Source: Sulfurimonas sp. (GTDB lineage Bacteria > Campylobacterota > Campylobacteria > Campylobacterales > Sulfurimonadaceae). From it: DNA of 39,432 nt. Shown here one piece after another: positions 21,998-30,288 of the stretch; within the stretch, counting starts at the first letter, position 1; each line of letters starts with the position of its first letter. A model generated the notes under the pieces. It had not been told where the DNA came from and did not search any database. It worked only from the letters and a program-made list of their open reading frames with translations. The DNA lies in assembly GCF_014859695.1 (NCBI RefSeq), contig NZ_JACUTS010000014.1:1-39432 (forward strand). The letters are read 5' to 3'. The position numbers and the translations under genes were made by a program.

Positions 21998-23710
21998 ATG
22001 GGTATTCCTATTTATACTTACGATGCAATTATTGTCGGTGCAGGTCTAGCAGGATGCGCCGCTGCAAGAGAATTACAAAATGCAGGCAAAAAAGTTGCAG
22101 TTATAACAAAACTACATCCGCTAAGAAGCCACTCCGGAGCTGCACAAGGCGGCGTAAATGCAGCTTTTAGCAATGAGGACAGCGTTGAGCTGCATGAGTT
22201 TGACACCGTAAAAGGGAGTGACTATTTAGCTGATCAAGACGCTGTTGAGTTTATGTGTAAAAATGCACCTGAGACTATCCGCTGGATAGAGAGAATGGGT
22301 GCTGCATTTAGCAGAACCGCCGATGGAAAGATCGCACAAAGACCTTTTGGCGGGCAATCATCCCCTCGTGCATGTTACGCAAAAGACAGAACCGGTTTAA
22401 CGCTTTTACAAACTATTTACGAGCAGGCTTTCCGCGCCGGTGTTGAGTTCTGGGATGAGTGGTATGCTGCTGATATCATCTACAAAGATGGCAAGGTTTC
22501 AGGCGTAGTTGCGTTTAATATTAGAGATCTTCAAGTCGCTATCTTCAACACAAAATCGGTTATGTTTGCGACAGGCGGATACGCAAGAAGCTACAAAATC
22601 AACTCAAATGCACATGCAAATACTGGCGATGGTCTCTCGATTGTAGCACGTCACGGACTTCCATTAGAAGATATGGAGTTTGTTCAGTTTCACCCATCAG
22701 GACTTTCAGGAAACGGTGTTTTAATCTCTGAAGCTGCTCGCGGCGAGGGAGGACGTCTTCTGAACTCTCTTGGTGAGAGATTTATGGAAAAATATGCTCC
22801 AAATGCGATGGAACTTGCAAGCCGAGATGTTGTGTCTCGTGCTATTTTAAACGAGATAAGAGAAGGACGCGGTGTTGGACCCAGAAAAGATGCTGTTTTT
22901 ATAGATGTAACTCATCTTGGAAAAGATCTGATTATGGAGAGACTACCTGAACTTCGTGAACTTGCCATGACATTTTTAGGTCTTGATATGATAAAAGAGC
23001 CTATCCTTATCTCTGCAACGGCGCACTACTCTATGGGTGGCATCCCTGTAAATATTGCAGGAAATGTTCGTAAAAACAATGACGAATTTGTAGAGGGATT
23101 CTATGCAGCGGGTGAGTGTTCTTGTGTATCTGTTCACGGCGCAAATCGTCTTGGAGCAAACTCTGTTCTTGAAGCGCTTCTTTTTGGTCGCTTTGTCGGC
23201 AAAACAATGGTAAATGAGATAGATACAATTGAACTTCGTGAAGCAACACAAGAAGATGCACAAAGAGCCCTTGATGAGATCGCTTTCGTACTAAACAACA
23301 ACGGAAATGAGACAATTACGAAACTAAGAGAAGAACTTCAGCAGTGCATGACTGACAATGCCGGTGCATTTAGAACAAAAGAGACACTAGAGATTGCTGT
23401 TGCGAAAGTTAAAGAGTTAAGAGAAAGATTTAAAAACATCCGTATAAAAGACAAATCAAAAGTGTTTAACACTGAGCTTCAAGAGGCGATTGAGTTTGGT
23501 CACATGGTTGACTACTCTGCGTTTATCGTGGAGAGTGCTATTGCAAGAAACGAGAGCCGCGGTGCGCACTTTAGAGAAGATTTTAACACACGTGATGATG
23601 AAAACTTCTTAAAACACACTATGGCTTACATGGATAAAGATGGCAATATAGCACTTGATTACATGCCTGTGGTTCTTGGCAAACATGAACTTAAAGCAAG
23701 AAATTACTAA
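21998..23710 (+). CDS. sdhA: Succinate dehydrogenase/fumarate reductase flavoprotein subunit
   Basis: FAD subunit interconverting succinate and fumarate. The 570 residues start with the dinucleotide fold DAIIVGAGLAGCAAA (9-23). SHSGAAQGG (44-52) places the covalent FAD histidine at H45. Substrate-site motifs include FHPSGLSG, ISEAARGEGG and AHYSMGG, and the C-terminal Succ_DH_flav_C domain is complete. There is no twin-arginine leader, in contrast to the periplasmic MfrA of Campylobacter and Wolinella, so the active site should face the cytoplasm. AAAGGA lies six to seven bases upstream of the ATG. It is followed by sdhB (9 bases) and sdhE (11 bases). In an autotrophic relative it could act as fumarate reductase in the reverse TCA cycle. 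Direction cannot be told from sequence. Confidence 0.93.
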   Translation: MGIPIYTYDAIIVGAGLAGCAAARELQNAGKKVAVITKLHPLRSHSGAAQGGVNAAFSNEDSVELHEFDTVKGSDYLADQDAVEFMCKNAPETIRWIERMGAAFSRTADGKIAQRPFGGQSSPRACYAKDRTGLTLLQTIYEQAFRAGVEFWDEWYAADIIYKDGKVSGVVAFNIRDLQVAIFNTKSVMFATGGYARSYKINSNAHANTGDGLSIVARHGLPLEDMEFVQFHPSGLSGNGVLISEAARGEGGRLLNSLGERFMEKYAPNAMELASRDVVSRAILNEIREGRGVGPRKDAVFIDVTHLGKDLIMERLPELRELAMTFLGLDMIKEPILISATAHYSMGGIPVNIAGNVRKNNDEFVEGFYAAGECSCVSVHGANRLGANSVLEALLFGRFVGKTMVNEIDTIELREATQEDAQRALDEIAFVLNNNGNETITKLREELQQCMTDNAGAFRTKETLEIAVAKVKELRERFKNIRIKDKSKVFNTELQEAIEFGHMVDYSAFIVESAIARNESRGAHFREDFNTRDDENFLKHTMAYMDKDGNIALDYMPVVLGKHELKARNY

Positions 23711-23719
23711 GGAGAAGTT

Positions 23720-24697
23720 ATGAGTACAAATAAAATCACTACACAAAAAGTAAACTTCAAAGTATTTCGCTTTAATGCTGATGAAGATTATCTTCCATAC
23801 TATGAAGATTATAGTATGGATGTTACTTCCGAAGAGGTTGTCTTAGATATACTAAACAGAATTAAGTGGGATTATGACGGAAGTTTTTCATACAGAAGAA
23901 GCTGTCGTCACGGCATCTGCGGGGCATGTGCCATCAAAGTAAACGGCAGAAGTACTCTTGCATGTAAAGAGAGTATGACTACCATGATAGAGTACTTTGG
24001 AAATGATTTGACAATCGAGCCTTTGAGTACAAAAAGAGCTATAAAAGATATGATTATCGACAAAGGTGACTTCTGGGAAAAACATGCAGCCGTGACTCCT
24101 TACCTAGCAGCTGACATTGATGAAAATCCTACATGTGAAAACCTTGTATCTCCACATGATGCAGAGGAATTAAACGATGCCGACCTTTGTATTCAGTGCG
24201 GAGCGTGTCACTATGCCTGTCCTGTTGTTGAGATAAACAGCGATTTCTTCGGTCCTGCAGCATTCGCGGCGGCCTACCGCTTTGAAGCAGATGTTCGTGA
24301 TAGTGACTCTCAGAGACTTATAGATGTCAACGAAGAGAAACAAGGTGTTTGGGATTGTGTCAAATGTTTTGAGTGCGCAGAGGTTTGTCCAAAAGATATC
24401 AACCCTATTGAAAAGATAACAAAACTGCACCAGATGGCGTTTAAAAAAGGGGTTGCAAAGAACAACGTTGCAACTCGCCATGCTGTCGGTTTCTTACACT
24501 CTATCAAAAAGCACGGCATGCTTGATGAGGGCGGCTTGGTCCTCTACTCAGAGGGAGCTCATATAGTCAAACATATTCCTGTTGCACTTCAAATGTTTAG
24601 AAAAGGCAAGATTGTCATGCCTTGGAATATGCCAAAATCAGACAACCTTGATGAGATTCAAAAGCTTATAAAATCATCATCAACAGTAAAGTTCTAG
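23720..24697 (+). CDS. sdhB: Succinate dehydrogenase/fumarate reductase iron-sulfur subunit
   Basis: Carries electrons between the FAD subunit and SdhE. In 325 residues it has the [2Fe-2S] cysteines C62, C67, C70 and C82 (SCRHGICGACAIKVNG), a [4Fe-4S] motif CIQCGACHYACP (C157, C160, C163, C167) and a third motif CVKCFECAEVCP (C213, C216, C219, C223). In E. coli FrdB the third site holds a [3Fe-4S] cluster because the residue matching C216 is valine. A cysteine there predicts a second [4Fe-4S], as known for type-E (SdhE-containing) enzymes. The C-terminal extension beyond residue 235 is longer than in E. coli. GGAGAAGTT precedes the ATG. Operon with sdhA and sdhE. Confidence 0.93.
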   Translation: MSTNKITTQKVNFKVFRFNADEDYLPYYEDYSMDVTSEEVVLDILNRIKWDYDGSFSYRRSCRHGICGACAIKVNGRSTLACKESMTTMIEYFGNDLTIEPLSTKRAIKDMIIDKGDFWEKHAAVTPYLAADIDENPTCENLVSPHDAEELNDADLCIQCGACHYACPVVEINSDFFGPAAFAAAYRFEADVRDSDSQRLIDVNEEKQGVWDCVKCFECAEVCPKDINPIEKITKLHQMAFKKGVAKNNVATRHAVGFLHSIKKHGMLDEGGLVLYSEGAHIVKHIPVALQMFRKGKIVMPWNMPKSDNLDEIQKLIKSSSTVKF

Positions 24698-24708
24698 GAG
24701 TAAAGTAG

Positions 24709-25590
24709 ATGAAAAAATTAAAATATGCACTTTTTACGGGATGTACGGCAAAACAAAGTACTCCGGAACAGATGATGTCAACTCTGGCAGTTGCTAGAAA
24801 GCTCGATATTGAGCTTATAGAACTAACGGAAGCTTCATGTTGCGGCGCTTCTCACCTGCAAGACTATGATGACTTCTTATCGCTTGTACTAAATGCAAGA
24901 AATATAGCTTACGCTGAAAAGCATGGCTTAACCATGGTTACTATCTGTAATACATGTCAGTTAAATACTGCAATGACAAAGCATAGACTAGATAGAAATC
25001 CTGAACTAAAGGCAAAAGTCAACGAGAAGCTTGCAGAGGTTGGTTTAGAGTACAAAGGCACATCAAACATCATCCACTTTTTATATGCTATCATTGATGA
25101 TTTTGGACTCGATAAAATCAAAAAGATGGTTGTGAGACCTCTAAGCGAGTTCAATATAGCTCCCTTTTACGGCTGTCACAACATCCGCCCTTCAGAGCTT
25201 CACGACGAGTCTCACAAACAAAAAGAGAACCCATACAACCCTACTTCACTAGATGACCTCATTATCGCATGTGGCGGTATGAATGTTGACTATGAAGAGA
25301 AAAACAAGTGCTGCGGATTCCACGTTGAACTTCAAGCTCCACATACTGCAGCAGTTTTAACAGGAACAGCTATTGCCGGTGCAACCGACCAGAATGCCGA
25401 CATGATGGTAACACCTTGTCCACTTTGTCACTTAAAACTTGACACGCAGACAAAAAGTGCTTCTGAAGCAATAGGCAGAGAAGTCTCTCTTCCCGTTCTT
25501 CACATGCAACAGATGGTAGGTCTGGCTCTTGGATGCTCTCCTGCAGAGCTTGGTCTAAAACACCACGTCACAGACGTAAACTTCGTATAA
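24709..25590 (+). CDS. sdhE: SdhE/HdrB-type CCG-domain subunit
   Basis: A 293-residue subunit related to subunit B of heterodisulfide reductase. It replaces the haem-containing membrane anchor in type-E succinate dehydrogenases and in MfrABE. Two CCG cysteine motifs are complete: C12, C44-C45, C80 and C83, then C156, C201-C202, C237 and C240 (SCCGASH, CNTC, KCCGFHV, CPLC). There are no clear membrane helices, so membrane contact would be peripheral. GGAG lies eight bases before the ATG. It closes the three-gene operon, with a strong hairpin terminator ten bases after its stop. No cytochrome b subunit is nearby. The electron partner may be a menaquinol or another carrier. Confidence 0.92.
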   Translation: MKKLKYALFTGCTAKQSTPEQMMSTLAVARKLDIELIELTEASCCGASHLQDYDDFLSLVLNARNIAYAEKHGLTMVTICNTCQLNTAMTKHRLDRNPELKAKVNEKLAEVGLEYKGTSNIIHFLYAIIDDFGLDKIKKMVVRPLSEFNIAPFYGCHNIRPSELHDESHKQKENPYNPTSLDDLIIACGGMNVDYEEKNKCCGFHVELQAPHTAAVLTGTAIAGATDQNADMMVTPCPLCHLKLDTQTKSASEAIGREVSLPVLHMQQMVGLALGCSPAELGLKHHVTDVNFV

Positions 25591-25596
25591 AACTAA

Positions 25597-25944
25597 GAGC
25601 AGAGAGATTTCTCTCTGTTTTACAAAAGAGAAATCACATCCGTCATTATACAGATGGTAAATACTAGCATTATTGCAATCGCTGTGTTTGAGCTTGCCAT
25701 TGTCATCAACAAAGAGTACAGCAATGATAATGGGCATAATGTCGTTCATATGCTTAGAAGAACCCTTCCCCGCTTTATCGGAACTGTGTGTGTTGCTTTG
25801 TCGCTTGAGGGGCTTATTATGGTTATCAAGTACAGCCAACTGGACCTGGCAGGGAATCTATATTATCCTGTAGCTATTATTATCAGTGCGGCTTTCCTAC
25901 TGATAGCACTTGGTGTATTTTTGAAATTTTCCCCTACCAAGTAA
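25597..25944 (+). pseudogene. N-terminally truncated membrane-protein remnant
   Basis: The frame is open from just after a TAA (25594) to 25944 and encodes three strong membrane helices (around VNTSIIAIAVFELAIVI, FIGTVCVALSLEGLIMVI and YYPVAIIISAAFLLIALGVF). The first helix is already under way before the only usable ATG (25654), which has no ribosome site. The 5' part of the frame overlaps the terminator of the sdh operon. This looks like the C-terminal two-thirds of a longer membrane protein whose beginning was lost. Alternatively a 96-residue protein is made from 25654 by weak initiation. No family recognised. Confidence 0.5.
25600..25621 (+). terminator. Rho-independent terminator of the sdhA-sdhB-sdhE operon
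   Basis: CAGAGAG (25600-25606) and CTCTCTG (25611-25617) form a perfect 7-bp stem with loop ATTT, followed by TTTT (25618-25621 region). It lies ten bases after the sdhE stop in the correct orientation. Confidence 0.72.
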
Positions 25945-26116
25945 GAAATTACACTCCAAACAAAAAATCCGCTGCCTTATGAGAAGAGAGTAAGTAAAGG
26001 CTTACAAAACATTTAATGACTCTTTTTGAGTAAATTAAGATAGAATTATTAATTGAATAAATAGTTTGCTCTTAACACTGCAAACATTTTATTTTATTTA
26101 ACAATAGGAGTCTATT

Positions 26117-26320
26117 ATGGCTATGACAAGTAAGGTAATAGGAATTATTCTCGTGGTTATAGGTGTTGGAGTTGCAATATGGGGATATCAACTATCTAGC
26201 TCTGTCGGTTCTCAGGTTACACAGGCTGTTACAGGTTCGGATACTGATAAAGTAATGACCTTCTACATTGCCGGTGCTGTCAGTTTTGTTGTCGGTCTAT
26301 ACTTTTTGGCTAGAAGATAA
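26117..26320 (+). CDS. DUF3185 family small membrane protein
   Basis: A 67-residue protein with two membrane helices (about 6-26 and 48-65) joined by a short polar loop (SSSVGSQVTQAVTGSDTDKV). The pattern, with KVIGIILVVIGVGVAIWGYQ at the start and FYIAGAVSFVVGLYFLARR at the end, matches DUF3185; its function is unknown. An excellent ribosome site (AGGAG, six bases before the ATG) supports the gene. The 172-base gap upstream is AT-rich, with a possible TAGAAT near 26041 and no other feature. It converges on mogA. Confidence 0.82.
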   Translation: MAMTSKVIGIILVVIGVGVAIWGYQLSSSVGSQVTQAVTGSDTDKVMTFYIAGAVSFVVGLYFLARR

Positions 26321-26358
26321 AATAAAAAGCAACATAGTAGATTAGTGACCAAAAGGCT

Positions 26359-26892
26359 CTACTTAGCCTTCGGTCTAAAAGCCTTTATAACATCCTCATT
26401 TGTCTCAATATAGGGTCCTTCTATAAGGTCTATGCAGTATGGAACGGCAGGAAATACCGCATCAAGACACTCTCTTATAGATTTTGGTTTACCGGGGAGA
26501 TTTATAATGAGGCTTTTGCCTCTGATTCCGGCAGTCTGACGAGATAGTATAGCCGTAGGAACATACTGCAGGCTTACTTGACGCATAAGTTCACCAAATC
26601 CTGGCATCATCTTCTGACATACATTCTCTGTTGCCTCAGGCGTTACGTCACGAAGCGCAGGTCCCGTTCCACCTGTAGTAACCACTAAACAGCACTCTTC
26701 ATCGTCGCAAAGCTCTATCATAGTCCTCTCTATCATCTCCTGCTCATCTGGGATACATCTGTAAAGTATCTCAAACTCGCTCTTGAGATAATCCTTCATA
26801 CTTTCTTGAATAGCTACTCCAGAAATATCTTCGTATATCCCTTTGCTAGCTCGATCACTTGCCGTTATAACGCCTATTTTTATTTTGCTCAT
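26359..26892 (-). CDS. mogA: Molybdopterin adenylyltransferase
   Basis: Activates molybdopterin by adenylation before molybdate insertion, needed for enzymes such as nitrate reductase and formate dehydrogenase. The 177 residues have the MoCF fold with IGVITASDRASKGIYEDISG (6-25), the nucleotide-binding loop TTGGTGPALRDVTPEAT (72-88) and INLPGKPKSIRECL. The RDVTPEAT form separates MogA from MoaB. Length is slightly below E. coli MogA (195). It is the last gene of the long minus-strand run and starts eleven bases after bioV. Its end lies within a GACC/GGTC, GGCT/AGCC imperfect hairpin (26347-26375), without a T-run. Confidence 0.93.
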   Translation of the reverse strand: MSKIKIGVITASDRASKGIYEDISGVAIQESMKDYLKSEFEILYRCIPDEQEMIERTMIELCDDEECCLVVTTGGTGPALRDVTPEATENVCQKMMPGFGELMRQVSLQYVPTAILSRQTAGIRGKSLIINLPGKPKSIRECLDAVFPAVPYCIDLIEGPYIETNEDVIKAFRPKAK

Positions 26893-26902
26893 ATATAATC
26901 TC

Positions 26903-27424
26903 CTATTTTGTTAATAAAAAATGATTTGCATTTTTGATGTATGTTACCGTAGCAACCTCCAAAAAAAACTCTCTTGCACCCTCAATATCTATAATTCTGT
27001 CCTCTCCACCGAGATAAACCTCTATCTTTACACCGCTTCGCACAATCTCTTTTAGTTCACTTATATCCCACTCATACTGCAGCAGCTCTTCAAGCTCTTC
27101 AATGGAGTTTTTGTCATGCTCAACTATCTTTTTCTCATAGGGTAAAAAGCATATGGAGATGAACTCTCTTAGGTAAGCGTCTTGATTTTTTCTATATCCG
27201 AGCAGCTGGAGTTTTTTAAACTTCTCATCTTTTGTCTGAAAAAAAGCAGCAGAGAAGAGCTGCAGTGTGTCTACGCGCTTTTTCTCAGAGAGCCTCTCTT
27301 TAGTTTCTCTAAGAGCTTTTATGGCTCCGTAACTAAATCCGCAAACAGTGTACTCGGATGAGTTTATATACTCTTCAAAGTAATAGTGCTCATTTTTTAG
27401 AGAAAAACCACTATAAAATTTCAT
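26903..27424 (-). CDS. bioV: Pimeloyl-ACP methyl ester esterase BioV
   Basis: A small alpha/beta-hydrolase of the type found in Helicobacter, where BioV removes the methyl group from pimeloyl-ACP methyl ester to finish the biotin pimelate arm, replacing BioH. The 173 residues begin MKFYSGFSLKNEHYYF, and the nucleophile elbow is CGFSYGA (S31). D142 in GGEDRI and H168 in NANHFLL complete a plausible triad. The lack of a cap domain explains the short length. It overlaps the FtsH-like gene by 14 bases. The assignment rests on motif order, size and lineage. A different small hydrolase cannot be fully excluded. Confidence 0.82.
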   Translation of the reverse strand: MKFYSGFSLKNEHYYFEEYINSSEYTVCGFSYGAIKALRETKERLSEKKRVDTLQLFSAAFFQTKDEKFKKLQLLGYRKNQDAYLREFISICFLPYEKKIVEHDKNSIEELEELLQYEWDISELKEIVRSGVKIEVYLGGEDRIIDIEGAREFFLEVATVTYIKNANHFLLTK

Positions 27425-29054
27425 TTAGTTTCTTTTTCACATCCGCTTTCGTGATACTCTCACGCTCGTTCAAAACGCTCTCTACATACTTTATAACACT
27501 CTGCATAGACTCTAAAAGGTTTCTCGTCTCCTCATAGAGTCTTTTCATCAAAATCTCTTTTTCATTCTCACTTGCTATAAGAGACGAACCCATGCCGTAC
27601 TCTGCAATCATCATCTGGACTATCTCTTTAGCCTCGTCCAAATCGCCCTTGGCACTGCTTGCATGTTCACTGTACTTAATGTTACATGCGACAATGCCCG
27701 CTAAAAGCATCTTAACTCTTGATTCAAGTTCATGCTTTATAAGCGGCTCATCTGTTGCAGGAGTCAGTTTCTCGTTTGAGAGAAGCAGTTTCTCAAAAGG
27801 GAGGTCAAAGTAGGTCGCGCAGATTGCTTTTGCCGCCTGATAAGTTACGCGGTACTGCTTCTGCTCTTCACTTAACATCTGAAGTTTCTTTTTGCCAAAC
27901 ATTACCTTGTCTTTTACCTCATGAAAATGCTCTATCGTGACCTGAAAATCATGCCCTCTTATGGCAAGCAGAGATGCCTCGTTGACAAGAGCCGCCAATG
28001 ATGCTCCGTTAAATCCCACAGTCATGTTTGCGACGGTATCGACATTTACGTCATTGGGAACTTTTTCTAAATATTTTGTAAGGATTGAAGCTCTCTCCCT
28101 CTTTGTAGGAAGTTCGACAAAAACTCTTCGATCAAACCTGCCCGCGCGAAGCAGTGCCGAGTCAAGCACCTCTATCTTGTTTGTAGCGGCTATAACTATA
28201 ACACCGCTTGAGTTTTCAAAGCCGTCCATCTCCGTTAAAAGTTGATTAAGAGTTGCTTCCCTCTCGTCGTTTCTCTGTCCGTCTCTCTTTTTTCCAACAG
28301 CATCTATCTCATCTATAAATATAATTGAGGGAGAGTTGTTTTTTGCCGCCGAAAAAAGCTCATGAACCCTCTTTGCGCCCATGCCGACATATATCTGAAC
28401 AAAAGAGGCGCCGCTTTGGTAGTAAAAAGGAACACCTGCCGCATTTGCAACGGCTTTTGCTATCATGGTTTTACCCACGCCCGGAGGACCTACTAAAAGT
28501 ACGCCGCGAGGCATTCTCGCACCGAAACTTTTGTAGCGCTTGGGTTTTTTCATAAAGTCTATAATCTCTTCAAGCTCCATCTTTACGTCGCTTATGCCGC
28601 CGATGTCATTAAATGTAACATCGCTTTTTATGGACTCGATGGGTTGTGAATGCTCCAGAGAGGATTTAAATCTGTTGCTTGCAATATTGCCGGTATCTAA
28701 CATCCTGTTTTTTTGAAGCCACTTAAAGAGAATCGTGCCGATTCCCAAAAGAAGAACCAAAAAGAGAAAGTAGGCTACAATATTTGAGCCGCTCTTTACT
28801 TTCACTCTGTACTCGCTAAGCATATCGGGGGAGATCTGCGAAGATGCGATTTTGTAAACCTCTTTGTCTGTTTGAAGATAGATAAAATCTTCAGAAGCCA
28901 CAACGCTCTTTACGCTTTTGTTTTGAAGTATCGCAGTTGCATCTTTGAGAGAAATTGACTCTGCATTGTCTCTAAGCACCGCAAAAAGAACCAAGATTAC
29001 CACCAAAAAAGCTGATGCGTATAGTGCTACTCTGTTCGTTTTAGACCCTACCAT
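27411..29054 (-). CDS. FtsH-like AAA ATPase lacking the HExxH protease motif
   Basis: A 547-residue membrane protein with FtsH layout: helix 1 (about 10-27), a short periplasmic domain, helix 2 (about 92-111), an AAA module (about 145-390) with Walker A GPPGVGKT (189-196), Walker B IIFIDEID, pore loop FVQIYVGMGAKR and second region of homology GRFDRR, then a C-terminal peptidase-like domain. Where FtsH has the zinc-binding HEAGH, this protein has YQAAK (405-409), so both histidines and the catalytic glutamate are gone. The aspartate corresponding to the third ligand (near D471) remains. It is probably an ATP-driven unfoldase or chaperone. The end overlaps bioV and the start overlaps mtaB, each by 14 bases. 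A paralogue at this place is, as I recall, present in Helicobacter (HP0286). Confidence 0.9.
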   Translation of the reverse strand: MVGSKTNRVALYASAFLVVILVLFAVLRDNAESISLKDATAILQNKSVKSVVASEDFIYLQTDKEVYKIASSQISPDMLSEYRVKVKSGSNIVAYFLFLVLLLGIGTILFKWLQKNRMLDTGNIASNRFKSSLEHSQPIESIKSDVTFNDIGGISDVKMELEEIIDFMKKPKRYKSFGARMPRGVLLVGPPGVGKTMIAKAVANAAGVPFYYQSGASFVQIYVGMGAKRVHELFSAAKNNSPSIIFIDEIDAVGKKRDGQRNDEREATLNQLLTEMDGFENSSGVIVIAATNKIEVLDSALLRAGRFDRRVFVELPTKRERASILTKYLEKVPNDVNVDTVANMTVGFNGASLAALVNEASLLAIRGHDFQVTIEHFHEVKDKVMFGKKKLQMLSEEQKQYRVTYQAAKAICATYFDLPFEKLLLSNEKLTPATDEPLIKHELESRVKMLLAGIVACNIKYSEHASSAKGDLDEAKEIVQMMIAEYGMGSSLIASENEKEILMKRLYEETRNLLESMQSVIKYVESVLNERESITKADVKKKLNEIL

Positions 29055-30285
29055 AGTTAGACTCCTCTCTTATCTCATACTCGCTCAGATTTATCCAGTT
29101 GCCTACCAAATCCTCGTCTGAGTCGATTATAATTTTGTTAAAATACTGATCGTACCCAATAAAAGCTCCATCTTTTTCGCTCTCTATAAGCACTTCAAGC
29201 TCTCCGCTAAAAGCCTTTCTAAACTCAAGATTTTTAGCTTTTACAATCTCTTGGAGTTCGTGAAGCCTCTCTTTTGCAACTTTTCCGTTTACCTCAGGCT
29301 TCATGACGGCTGATGGCGTGGAGTCTCTTTTTGAGTATGTAAATGCGTGCAGATGCGTCAGAGGCAAATCTCTCACATTTCTCATCGCTTCATCCCATAA
29401 CTCTTTACTCTCTCCGGGATGCCCTGTGATAAAGTCTGTCCCAATCGCAAAACCCTTGCTTGAGAGGAGTTCAAAAAGCTCTCTGTCTTGCTTATAAACG
29501 TTTCGTCTGTTCATAAACTTCAACATCTGCGGAGATGTGTGCTGCAGTGCTATGTGAAGATGTCTCTCCAGCCAAGGTTCATCCAAAATCTCTTTGAACT
29601 CATCCGTTATCTGTATGGGTTCTACGCTTCCGAGTCTTATGCGTCTGACACCGCGAATACGTGAGATCTTTTTCATAAGAGATGCTAAGGAACTCTCTGT
29701 CTTTTGTCCGTAGCTTCCAACGTTTGTTCCGGTTAAGATAAACTCTCCAAAGCCGTTGCGGGCAAGTCTGGTTATCTGTTCAAGGACTTTATCCTCGCTC
29801 ATGCTTCTCGCATCGCCGCGAACGTAAGGTATGATGCAGTAAGAGCAGCGAAAACTACACCCCTCTTGAATCTTTATAAACGCTCTGCTCTTGCCGATAA
29901 AATCATCAACAACGCTCTCATCTATGAAGTTTAAATCACCCGGCTCGTAAAAAGGCTCCTCTTTACTCAACATCTCATCTATTTTTATCTTCTCGCTCTG
30001 CCCAAATACACCTGAAACACGTCCCTGCTTCAAGAGATTCTCACCCTTCGTATGCGCGCCGCATCCTGTTAGGAAAATCTTTGCACCACCGCTGTTCTCG
30101 ACATGAGAGATGTATGAACGGACATGAGTATCCGCTCCGTTTGTAACTGTGCATGAGTTAATGACGACTATATCCGCCTGACTCTCATCTTCCGTCACTT
30201 CATACTCCTGAAGCGAGCCCATCATCACTTGAGAATCATAAAGGTTAGTTCTGCATCCAAAGGTTTTAAAATATACTTTCTTCAT
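29041..30285 (-). CDS. mtaB: tRNA t6A37 methylthiotransferase MtaB-like
   Basis: Radical SAM enzyme that methylthiolates threonylcarbamoyl-adenosine 37 in tRNA. The 414 residues contain the N-terminal UPF0004 domain with the second-cluster cysteines C11, C45 and C75 (TFGCRTN, NSCTV, TGCGAH), the radical SAM motif CSFRCSYC (C143, C147, C150) with IIPYVRGDARS, and a C-terminal TRAM-like region. MtaB is preferred over MiaB because of the TFGCRTN start, TVT-NGADTHVR and IPYVRG features. It starts three bases after mscS and overlaps the FtsH-like gene by 14 bases. Confidence 0.92.
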   Translation of the reverse strand: MKKVYFKTFGCRTNLYDSQVMMGSLQEYEVTEDESQADIVVINSCTVTNGADTHVRSYISHVENSGGAKIFLTGCGAHTKGENLLKQGRVSGVFGQSEKIKIDEMLSKEEPFYEPGDLNFIDESVVDDFIGKSRAFIKIQEGCSFRCSYCIIPYVRGDARSMSEDKVLEQITRLARNGFGEFILTGTNVGSYGQKTESSLASLMKKISRIRGVRRIRLGSVEPIQITDEFKEILDEPWLERHLHIALQHTSPQMLKFMNRRNVYKQDRELFELLSSKGFAIGTDFITGHPGESKELWDEAMRNVRDLPLTHLHAFTYSKRDSTPSAVMKPEVNGKVAKERLHELQEIVKAKNLEFRKAFSGELEVLIESEKDGAFIGYDQYFNKIIIDSDEDLVGNWINLSEYEIREESNYGRV

Positions 30286-30288
30286 AAT

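Noticed and set aside
21998-22060. Tat signal on the flavoprotein subunit
   Set aside because: No twin arginine; the dinucleotide-binding fold starts at residue 9.
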